Of a stretch of 16,330 nt of DNA, positions 1 through 6,240 are shown piece by piece (the first letter of the stretch is position 1; every line of letters begins with the position of its first letter). The DNA comes from CBDUQI01 sp965369325 (lineage in GTDB: Bacteria > Pseudomonadota > Gammaproteobacteria > Steroidobacterales > JBCBZW01). The position numbers were made by a program, and so were the translations under genes. Under the pieces are notes generated by a model. It made no database searches, had not been told where the DNA came from, and saw only the letters and a list, made by a program, of their open reading frames with translations. The stretch spans positions 1 through 16,330 of the forward strand of contig CBDUQI010000131.1 in assembly GCA_965369325.1 (NCBI GenBank). The letters are read 5' to 3'.

Positions 1-11
1 GGCTAAGAACG

Positions 12-3000
12 ATGCCGAGCCAGGTAAACCCCGCCACCGATTCGCGATCACTGTGGCATGCCATGCCACCTGGCGATCTATACAAGGCCCCGGACGCTGC
101 GCTACTCGCGCCCGCCCGCAGTTTGTTGGACGATGCCTGGCGAGCGTTACTGCTGGCTTTGCAGCGGCGGCAAACAGAGACCTCGTTCGCACCCCTGGGC
201 GCGCCTGAGCGCGTGGCCACCGAGTTGGCCCGTGCGCTGCCGCTGGAAGCGCTAAAGATGGTTCAGCGCGCATCGATCATGGAGCTGCACATCGCCCGCT
301 ACGAGCAGCGCCTTGAGGGGGCGACGCCCGAGGCTCGCTTCGCCTTCTTCGAAGCGGATATCCAGTCGCCGGCAGGTGCCCGGCGTTTCTTCGATCAGTA
401 CCCGGTGCTCGAAACCGCCTTGACCACCCTGTGCCGACATTGGGTAACCAACAGCAAGCGGTTGATCGACCGGCTCTGTGCGGATGTCGAGCTTCTCTCG
501 AAACAATTCTTTGGCGGCCAGCACCCCGGTGCGCTCGTGCATATTGAAAGTGGCCTGAGCGATCGACACCAGCAGGGTCAGACAGTCGCCATCCTCACCT
601 TCCAGCGCGGCGCCAAGGTGCTGTACAAACCGCGCTCGCTCGCCGTCGACGTTGCCTTTGCCGGGATGCTCGACTGGTTGAACGAACGTGCTGAAGGCAA
701 TCCTCCGGCGCTGCGTATCCCTGCGGTAATCGACCGGGGAGATTACGGTTGGGCTGAGTTCATTGCGGCCACCGCCTGTGAGAGTGAGCAACAGGTGCGC
801 CGCTTTTATCGTCGCCAGGGCGCGCATGTCGCGCTGTTGTATGCATTGGAGGCGACCGACTTCCACTACGAGAACCTCATTGCCCACGGCGAGACCCCGA
901 TGCTGGTAGATCTGGAAACCCTGCTACAACCTGTAGCGGGTTCCCTGCGGCTGGCCGATGGTGACAGCCGACCGCGTGCGTTCAATGTACTGCGCTGCGG
1001 TCTGCTGCCCCTTCGAATTGCACCGGACGCTCTATCAATACCCTGCGATTTGAGCGGACTCGGTGGTGTTGGCAACCCACCGATGGGTGCCCGTGAGGCG
1101 ATAAATGTTGGCACCGATGCCATGGCCTACAAATCGGTGACCGTGCCGATGCCAGAGAAGCCTAACCGTCCGCGGTTACGCGATGAGGACAGCGAGCACG
1201 GCCGGTCTGTGTTTGTCTGGCAGTACGCAGAGCAAGTGATCGCCGGCTTCGACGCTATGGGGCAGTTGTTGCTACGCCATCGAGAGGACTTTCTGGCCAA
1301 AGAGGGTCCGCTGGAGGTGTTCGCCGACCTTGAACTGCGCCACATCGCGCGCGACACCACCATCTACGTGCGAATGCTTGAGGCGATGCGCCACCCCGAT
1401 TACCAGCAAACATCCGAGGCACGGGACGGGTTGCTAGACAAGCTTGATTTAGGGGCTGAGGGGTTCCCGCATTTTCGACCACTCATCACCCATGAGCGCG
1501 CAGCGCTGGCAGAACTAGATGTGCCACGGTTTAGCTACACGGCGAACTCGCGCGACGTCATTGGCAACAATGGCCTGGTGATTCGGGATTATTTTGAAGA
1601 GCCTGCGCTTGCGCGGGCGCAACGCCGGATTCGCCGATTGGACGAGGACGATTTGGAACGCCAGCGGTGGCTTGTGCGCGCCTCGATCGAAGCGACGCGT
1701 CCACTGGACCTGACGTTCAACTGGCAATCCACCGCACTGCCACACACGCGCCAACCGTTTCAACCGGCGCGCGCGCTCGCGCTGGCGATTCACGCTGGCG
1801 AGCGCCTTGCGGTGCTGGCACAACGCATCAGCCGTGATGCGATGTCCTGGTTTCACCTGGGCTTCGATGAGCAGGAGCGGTGGCAACTGGAACCGATGCG
1901 CCAGGACCTCTATGACGGTTTGCCGGGCGTTATGATCTTCTTCGCGAATTTGGCTGCGGTGACCGGTCGAAAGCAGTTTTCCCGGTGTGCGCAAGACGCG
2001 TTTGAAACGGCGGTTCTCGGCCAGGCCGAGCCGGCGTTCGCGTGGCGGAACATCGGCGGATTTAACGGGCTTGGCGGATGGCTCTACACCCGTGCCCACC
2101 TCGCCCGCCTCAACGCAGACAGTCGATTCCTGGATGGCTACCAACAGGAAGTTGCAGTGCTGCGTAACTTACTTGGCGAGGACAATCGGTTCGATCTGAT
2201 TTCGGGTGCGGCCGGCGCCATCGCCGGGTTGCTGTCCCTGCACTCGGTGACTGGCGATGCATGGGTGCTGGATGCGGCGGCCAGATGCGGGTACCACCTG
2301 ATAGAACACGCCGAACAACGCGCGGAGGGCGGTATCGCCTGGCCGGCGGTGAATGACAACGCCCAGCCGCTGACTGGATTTGGCCACGGCAGTGCTGGAT
2401 TTGCCTGGGCGTTAGCGCGCTTGGCTGAGGCGACTGGCGAGAGCACTTTCAAGGAATCCGCCCAGCAGGCACTGCTTTATGAGCGGTCGTTTTTTGACCC
2501 GGCGACAGGCACCTGGCCAGATCTGCGGGAGGTGCGGCTTAGCAACGGTGAGCGACCGGCATTTTACGCTTGGTGTCACGGCGCCCCTGGTATTGGCCTC
2601 GGGCGAGTGGCCATGCTTGGGCGAATGGATGAGCAAGCGTCAATGCTCAGCGAGATCGAATCAGCAGTTGCTGCCACGCTTGCGAGTGGCTTTGGCATGA
2701 ACCACGGTCTTTGCCATGGTGATCTTGGCAATGTCGAACTCGTCGCTCGCGCTGCGGTGGCGCTCGGGCGGGCGGATTGGCAGCAGGCCGGCAAGGACTT
2801 GGCGGCGCGCATCGTCAAAGATATTGAGGAGAACGGCTGGCGGACCGGTCTCGGCACCGAGGTGGTGCAACCTGGCCTGATGACCGGTCTCGCGGGCATT
2901 GGCTACGGCCTTCTACGCCTGGCCCACCCCGATCGCGTACCCAGTGTCCTGACCCTGGATCTACCTGATGAGTCTGTCCGCTTAAGCGCGGTTTGTTCGC

Positions 3001-3020
3001 CCGAGCAGCGGCGAAAATAG
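12..3020 (+). CDS. lanM: Class II lanthipeptide synthetase (LanM)
   Basis: Bifunctional cytoplasmic enzyme of the LanM family: it phosphorylates and eliminates Ser/Thr in a leader-bearing precursor peptide, then closes (methyl)lanthionine rings. The 1002-residue length is normal for the family. The N-terminal dehydratase (about residues 60-560) shows YKPR with Lys206, the catalytic-loop motif DFHYEN (Asp283, His285, Asn288) and LVDLETL (Asp300, Glu302), the expected kinase-like active-site residues. The LanC-type cyclase starts near residue 590 and shows the Gly-rich inner-helix repeats of the toroid, for example YDGLPGV and GFGHGSAG. The zinc ligands are Cys855 in WCHGAPGIG and Cys901-His902 in CHGDLGN. 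All catalytic residues I can check are present, so it looks active. The ATG at 12 follows only a weak purine stretch. A TAA at 4-6 could end an upstream gene such as the precursor, but the frame cannot be tested. No precursor, LanT transporter/protease or immunity gene lies downstream. Family assignment is firm; the product class is unknown. Confidence 0.96.
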   Translation: MPSQVNPATDSRSLWHAMPPGDLYKAPDAALLAPARSLLDDAWRALLLALQRRQTETSFAPLGAPERVATELARALPLEALKMVQRASIMELHIARYEQRLEGATPEARFAFFEADIQSPAGARRFFDQYPVLETALTTLCRHWVTNSKRLIDRLCADVELLSKQFFGGQHPGALVHIESGLSDRHQQGQTVAILTFQRGAKVLYKPRSLAVDVAFAGMLDWLNERAEGNPPALRIPAVIDRGDYGWAEFIAATACESEQQVRRFYRRQGAHVALLYALEATDFHYENLIAHGETPMLVDLETLLQPVAGSLRLADGDSRPRAFNVLRCGLLPLRIAPDALSIPCDLSGLGGVGNPPMGAREAINVGTDAMAYKSVTVPMPEKPNRPRLRDEDSEHGRSVFVWQYAEQVIAGFDAMGQLLLRHREDFLAKEGPLEVFADLELRHIARDTTIYVRMLEAMRHPDYQQTSEARDGLLDKLDLGAEGFPHFRPLITHERAALAELDVPRFSYTANSRDVIGNNGLVIRDYFEEPALARAQRRIRRLDEDDLERQRWLVRASIEATRPLDLTFNWQSTALPHTRQPFQPARALALAIHAGERLAVLAQRISRDAMSWFHLGFDEQERWQLEPMRQDLYDGLPGVMIFFANLAAVTGRKQFSRCAQDAFETAVLGQAEPAFAWRNIGGFNGLGGWLYTRAHLARLNADSRFLDGYQQEVAVLRNLLGEDNRFDLISGAAGAIAGLLSLHSVTGDAWVLDAAARCGYHLIEHAEQRAEGGIAWPAVNDNAQPLTGFGHGSAGFAWALARLAEATGESTFKESAQQALLYERSFFDPATGTWPDLREVRLSNGERPAFYAWCHGAPGIGLGRVAMLGRMDEQASMLSEIESAVAATLASGFGMNHGLCHGDLGNVELVARAAVALGRADWQQAGKDLAARIVKDIEENGWRTGLGTEVVQPGLMTGLAGIGYGLLRLAHPDRVPSVLTLDLPDESVRLSAVCSPEQRRK

Positions 3021-3030
3021 CCGCTTGGGC
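2999..3030. terminator. Possible stem-loop across the lanM stop codon
   Basis: GCCCGAG (2999-3005) and CGG (3009-3011) can pair with CCGCTTGGGC (3021-3030), leaving a 3-nt bulge (CAG), one G-U pair and a 9-nt loop that contains the lanM TAG. It sits in the 18-bp gap between two convergent genes, where a bidirectional terminator would be expected. No clean T-run follows on either strand, so intrinsic termination is doubtful. Confidence 0.25.
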
Positions 3031-3038
3031 ACGATGAT

Positions 3039-3650
3039 CTATTTGTTTGCCTTTGCGGCTTTTTTTGCGGCTTTTTTTGCATCGCGCTGGGCGTTTTTGA
3101 TCGCGCCGTTGTAGCGTTTTTGCAGCGATGGATACACGTCCATGGCCGCAGATAAGGGACCGGCGAGCTCGCCGCTTGCGGCATGAGTTACGTGGAGGTA
3201 AACCGCCAGATCATCCACATGGTCGAACGACAGATCTGAAGTCTCGCGAATGTAGTCCCAGCCACCCGCTGCCACAGCTGCCGCTTCCGCCGACGCTTTT
3301 TCTTTGGCCTTGCCGCGCATCAGCCCTGCCAGTGGGATTTTGCCGGTGACTTTGTCCATCGCCTTATCGGCGGCGACGCCCCCGGCCATTGAGCCGGTTT
3401 TGGCGGCGACCGCTTTCTCAGCCCATGGTGCCGGAGTGCCGGCGGTGGTGTACGGCACCACGAATTTGCCGGTATTACCGGCAATGGGCTCGGGCGCGGG
3501 GACGGGCACCTCGGTCAACTTCTCAATCAGTTTGTTGGCCAGCGTGATGGCGGCCGCGGCTTCCGCGATCGAAGCGGCCGATGCGGGCGCGGCCGCAACG
3601 GTGAGGAAGATGGCCGCTACGACGGCGTGGAATAAGACAGGTGACTTCAT
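3039..3650 (-). CDS. Small exported protein of unrecognised family
   Basis: A 203-residue protein, convergent with lanM and only 18 bp from it. The start at 3650 is supported by GGAG (3657-3660, minus strand) 6 nt upstream. Residues 1-about 25 form a typical Sec signal peptide (Lys, hydrophobic stretch, small-residue cleavage site near APASA-A), so the product is probably periplasmic or secreted. The mature part is Ala/Lys-rich. A Pro-rich stretch (about 48-60) is followed by a Gly/Ala segment (about 85-100, possibly membrane-interacting), then a more complex, conserved-looking part (about 129-160) with GGWDYIRETSDLSF and an Asp-rich DHVDDLAVYLHV. The end is basic: a KKAAKKAAKA-like tail encoded by near-identical 12-nt microrepeats. 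The composition and a well-formed start support a real gene. I do not recognise the family. It may be a stand-alone envelope protein; a link to the lanthipeptide cluster is only positional. Confidence 0.8.
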   Translation of the reverse strand: MKSPVLFHAVVAAIFLTVAAAPASAASIAEAAAAITLANKLIEKLTEVPVPAPEPIAGNTGKFVVPYTTAGTPAPWAEKAVAAKTGSMAGGVAADKAMDKVTGKIPLAGLMRGKAKEKASAEAAAVAAGGWDYIRETSDLSFDHVDDLAVYLHVTHAASGELAGPLSAAMDVYPSLQKRYNGAIKNAQRDAKKAAKKAAKANK

Positions 3651-3685
3651 GTGGCACTCCGGGATTCTTGTTGTACTTTAGGAGC

Positions 3686-3691
3686 AGTATA
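3686..3691 (-). promoter_or_regulatory. Candidate -10 box for the reverse-strand exported gene
   Basis: The minus strand reads TATACT here, one mismatch from the sigma-70 -10 consensus. It would give a transcript starting near 3679 and a 5' leader of about 29 nt to the ATG at 3650. No good -35 lies 16-18 bp upstream (the best is ACAAAG at 3709-3714), so the call is tentative. Confidence 0.3.
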
Positions 3692-3944
3692 TCGCTGCGC
3701 GACACGGCCTTTGTGCCTCTGCGACATAATGCGCAACTGAATGCTGCAGGTGCGGATAAGCGCTGCTGGCACATCTGCCTAAGCGGGCGAGGTAATCTTC
3801 ATATGGTTAGAAACGAGGCAATGCTATTTTATATATTCTAGCAGGTTATAGTCTCTTTATCTTGTAGTTTCTATTCTAAATGCTAACTGAGCTGATGGGC
3901 CAGGCGACCCATTTCGCGGGCGAATGCTTCCCCTTGCGGCCGCT

Positions 3945-3955
3945 TTGTATTACAA
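3945..3955. promoter_or_regulatory. Operator-like dyad TTGTA-T-TACAA
   Basis: A perfect 5-bp inverted repeat around a single central T, about 106 bp before the start of the TolB-like gene and at the 3' side of the AT-rich stretch. The symmetry fits a dimeric regulator site, but such short dyads also occur by chance. No regulator gene is visible in the window. Confidence 0.2.
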
Positions 3956-3986
3956 GCCTGACATCAAAATGAAGCACGGCACGGCA

Positions 3987-4031
3987 TGGGGCGACAGGCC
4001 CGAGTGGCAAAAAGCGTGCTGGGGAGACAGG
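3987..4031 (+). repeat. Imperfect direct repeat in the operon leader
   Basis: TGGGGCGACAGG (3987-3998) recurs as TGGGGAGACAGG (4020-4031), 11 of 12 bases identical and 33 bp apart, close to three helical turns on one DNA face. The second copy ends 30 bp before the start codon at 4062. It may be an activator or repressor site or a leader RNA element. Confidence 0.3.
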
Positions 4032-4061
4032 GGCCATTGAGCGGCCGCAGGCGGTAGAGCG

Positions 4062-4964
4062 ATGATGAATACTCGTTGGGGATTGGGCGTGATATTGGCA
4101 TGTCTGTGGGGCGGTGCGGCGTTGGCGGACGCCAGTGCGAGCGTGCCTGGACCGCAGGACAAGCAGTCGATTGCCTTTCTCAGTGTCAGTGACGGCTACT
4201 GGCAGGTATGGGTGATGGACGCCGATGGTCAGGCGGTGCGGCAGGTTAGCCGCTCCGCGTATGACAAGGCGCGTGTGTCCTGGCTGCCGGACGGCCGCTC
4301 GTTGCTGGTGTGTGGCAACCAGGGCCAGCTGGCCCGCTTGGATATTGCCAGCGGCATCGAGCGACCGATTGAACCACCGCTTCAGGGTATTCAGGACGCC
4401 GTCGTCTCGCCGGATGGTCAGCGGATCGCGTTTTCGCTGAGCACCGCCGACAGCATCGACGACAACAACATCTGGATGATGAACATCGATGGCTCCGACC
4501 CGCTCAAACTTACCCAGATGCCAGCACTACAACACGGCCCGACCTGGGCAGCGGATGGTAAAGCCTTGTATTTTCTGTCCGGCCCGGGCGGGCAGGCACA
4601 TGACATCTGGCGGTTGACGCTGGCCGGGCGGCGCACCGAGCAACTGACGGTTGGCCAGCTTTATCACTTTGATGTGGCGTTATCGGGGCAGTCTGCGCTC
4701 GCCTTCTCCAGCAATCGTAGCGGTAACTACGAAATCTGGCACTGGCCACAGGGCGGCAATCCGGTAGCGTTGACGCAGCATCCAGCGCTGGATGCTGCGC
4801 CAAGTTTCTCATCGGACGGTCGCTCGATCGCATTTGAGTCCAGCCGTGGCGGCAGCTTGAATATTTGGCGCTTGGCGCTTGCCGGCGGCGAACCGCACCA
4901 ACTGAGTTTTCGCGAGGCCGGGGCGAGGGCACCCGCGTGGCAGCCCGCGCGAGTGCGGCCATGA
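4062..4964 (+). CDS. Exported TolB-like (PD40) beta-propeller
   Basis: A 300-residue protein with a signal peptide (about residues 1-23, cleavage near GAALA-DA) followed by an almost bare beta-propeller. The repeated PD40/WD40-like pattern of TolB is clear: a strand ending in IAF, then DIW/EIW/NIW, an Asp/Gly turn, a Gln-Leu-Thr element, and W..DG or S.DG..I. Examples are SFSSDGRSIAFESSR and TWAADGKALYF. About six blades can be counted, and no separate N-terminal TolB domain is present, so this is not canonical TolB. The likely place is the periplasm or envelope; propellers of this type usually bind proteins, and no catalytic motif is visible. An ILAC near the signal peptide is a poor lipobox match. 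Two adjacent ATGs (4062, 4065) are possible starts and neither has a strong Shine-Dalgarno. Its stop overlaps the next gene's start as ATGA, which indicates co-translation. Confidence 0.88.
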   Translation: MMNTRWGLGVILACLWGGAALADASASVPGPQDKQSIAFLSVSDGYWQVWVMDADGQAVRQVSRSAYDKARVSWLPDGRSLLVCGNQGQLARLDIASGIERPIEPPLQGIQDAVVSPDGQRIAFSLSTADSIDDNNIWMMNIDGSDPLKLTQMPALQHGPTWAADGKALYFLSGPGGQAHDIWRLTLAGRRTEQLTVGQLYHFDVALSGQSALAFSSNRSGNYEIWHWPQGGNPVALTQHPALDAAPSFSSDGRSIAFESSRGGSLNIWRLALAGGEPHQLSFREAGARAPAWQPARVRP

Positions 4965-6052
4965 GGATGTGCTGGCTGGCATTGTTACTGCTGTTGAGCG
5001 GGCCGTTGGCGAGCGCATTGGAGATCACCTCTGTCACCGCCAACAGTGCCATGCTGGACCGGAGTGCGAGCGATGCGCTGGTGGTGAGATACCGGATTGA
5101 TCAAGCGGCCGAGCTGACCCTGCGCATCTACGATCCGCGCGAGTTGCTGGTGCGCCGGGTTGTGGCAGCTGCGCAGCCCGCGGGTGAGCATACGCTGAGG
5201 TGGGATTTGCTGGATGAGGCGGGCCGGCCGGTGCCGCCGGAGGCTTACCACTACACATTGACCGCGGTAGACGCTGCGGGGCAAGTCGTGGAACACGATC
5301 TTAGCGAGATCACCGGTGCTGAACGGCTGAAGATCCGCGATCTGCACTGGGATGCGGCCACCGGCCGGATCAGCTACGGGCTGCCGCGTCATGGTCGGGT
5401 GAACCTGCGTGTGGGCCTTGCCAATGACGGCCCGCTGTTACGCACGGTGGCGAGTTGGGTGCCGCGTTCAGCAGGGGCGCGTGAAGAGCACTGGGACGGC
5501 ATGGATGCCTCGGGTGTGCTTAATCTGGCGCGCCATCCCCAACTGGATTTATGGGCTGAGGCGTTTGCATTCAGTGACAACACCGTGATTGTGCGCGCAG
5601 ATGGCGAGCCGGCCGCAGTGATCGAAGAGCTGCCCTGGGGCCGGGTGGTGCGCGAGCCCAAGCAAACATCGCGTAAGCGGATGTACGACCACGCCCAGCA
5701 GCCGCACGAATCTCGTGGGGATTTCACCATCTCGCTGAGCCTGCCGCCGGACCTGCCGCTGAATGCGCAGGGTATCGCGGTGGTCAAAGGCATCGTGCCG
5801 GTGCGGCTGGATATTGCCGATCATGATCGCGCGCGCGCACTTAGCCGTCGCTTTGAGCCTGTCTTCTTCGTAGACGGCACTTTCACCTTCGAGAACGAGA
5901 CCGGATTTTTGCCTATGACGTGGTTGTGGGACACGCGTGGGACTAACCCGGGCACGCATTTTTTGACCGCGAATCTACGTGGTTACGAAGGTAACTTTGG
6001 CATGGCCACGGTGCGAGTTGCGGTACCGGCCAACCGGGCGCCCGAGAATTAG
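4961..6052 (+). CDS. Exported FlgD-type Ig-module protein
   Basis: A 363-residue protein starting at ATG 4961, whose ATGA overlaps the previous stop. An in-frame start at 4865 is open but would lie inside the TolB-like gene and bury the signal peptide, so I reject it. Residues 1-19 are a clean signal peptide (long Leu run, cleavage near ASA-LE). Residues about 24-107 match the FlgD Ig-like fold: polar strands with LTLRIYD, then HTLRWDLLDEAGR (Trp81), then PPEAYHYTLTAVD. A second, more divergent module spans about 125-210, with VNLRV and EEHWDGMDASG (Trp178). The rest (about 235-363) is beta-rich, with FFVDGTFTFENETGF, and unassigned. Both modules resemble parts of the C-terminus of the giant protein next door. 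FlgD Ig folds are widespread structural modules, so this does not imply a flagellar role. It may be a partner, cap or assembly factor for the giant protein. Confidence 0.82.
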   Translation: MRMCWLALLLLLSGPLASALEITSVTANSAMLDRSASDALVVRYRIDQAAELTLRIYDPRELLVRRVVAAAQPAGEHTLRWDLLDEAGRPVPPEAYHYTLTAVDAAGQVVEHDLSEITGAERLKIRDLHWDAATGRISYGLPRHGRVNLRVGLANDGPLLRTVASWVPRSAGAREEHWDGMDASGVLNLARHPQLDLWAEAFAFSDNTVIVRADGEPAAVIEELPWGRVVREPKQTSRKRMYDHAQQPHESRGDFTISLSLPPDLPLNAQGIAVVKGIVPVRLDIADHDRARALSRRFEPVFFVDGTFTFENETGFLPMTWLWDTRGTNPGTHFLTANLRGYEGNFGMATVRVAVPANRAPEN

Positions 6053-6240
6053 TAAATCCAAAGGACGGATCATTTCGCCGATGGCTCGGATAGACACTTT
6101 TTCGTCATTTTTCAACAATGGTTTTGTGGCCTATTAGCTGGTAACGTGGCCTGAATTTGACATATGCCGATCTGTCAGGGGTTCACAGTTCGGTATAGGG
6201 ACATTACCTGTCAGCCTATCTAAATCTCCTGGGGGAGTGG
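6053..6240 (+). promoter_or_regulatory. 188-bp leader of the giant gene, possible promoter and operators
   Basis: This is the only sizeable gap inside the forward gene set, so a separate promoter is plausible. A consensus -35 hexamer TTGACA (6157-6162) has no -10 at normal spacing. A weaker pair is CTGTCA (6172-6177) with TATAGG (6194-6199), 16 bp apart. The -35-like box forms an inverted repeat, TGACA (6158-6162) with TGTCA (6173-6177), 10 bp between arms. CTGTCAG occurs twice (6172-6178 and 6208-6214). This could be an operator overlapping a regulated promoter. No terminator hairpin for the upstream gene was found. Confidence 0.3.
6226..6237 (+). promoter_or_regulatory. Ribosome-binding site of the giant gene, self-complementary
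   Basis: GGAG (6234-6237) lies only 3 nt from the ATG at 6241, closer than usual. The preceding CTCC (6226-6229) is its exact complement across a TGGG loop, so a small 4-bp hairpin could hide the site. No alternative in-frame ATG or GTG lies just upstream, so the start stands. Translational control is inference. Confidence 0.4.

Larger units (their letters stand above)
3651..4061. other. Divergent intergenic region (411 bp), no gene seen
   Basis: This gap separates the reverse-strand secreted gene from the start of the forward operon, so it should hold promoters for both. The middle (about 3800-3890) is strikingly AT-rich against the GC-rich surroundings, with runs such as TATTTTATATATTCTA, but no convincing -35/-10 pair for the plus strand could be placed. 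Short open frames here lack ribosome-binding sites and protein-like composition. I looked for a lanthipeptide precursor (a short ORF with a leader and a Cys/Ser/Thr-rich core) and found none. Two small repeats nearer the operon are listed separately. Confidence 0.6.

Noticed and set aside
252..2899. Long reverse-strand open frames inside lanM
   Set aside because: They are antisense to a gene with full family motifs, their translations have no recognisable protein pattern, and long antisense frames are expected in GC-rich DNA.
3651..4061. Lanthipeptide precursor gene in the intergenic region
   Set aside because: The short frames here (for example 3641-3841) have no ribosome-binding site, no leader-like acidic helix, no GG site and no Cys/Ser/Thr-rich C-terminus.
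4865..4960. Extended N-terminus (395 aa) for the FlgD-Ig protein
   Set aside because: It would overlap the propeller gene by about 100 bp and bury a perfect signal peptide. ATG 4961 gives the usual ATGA coupling and a clean export signal.
4062..4964. True TolB of the Tol-Pal system
   Set aside because: It is shorter than TolB, lacks its N-terminal domain, and no tolQRA or pal gene is nearby.
4961..6052. Flagellar hook-cap protein FlgD
   Set aside because: Only the Ig-type module is shared. The signal peptide, the lack of the FlgD N-terminal region and the absence of other flagellar genes argue against it.
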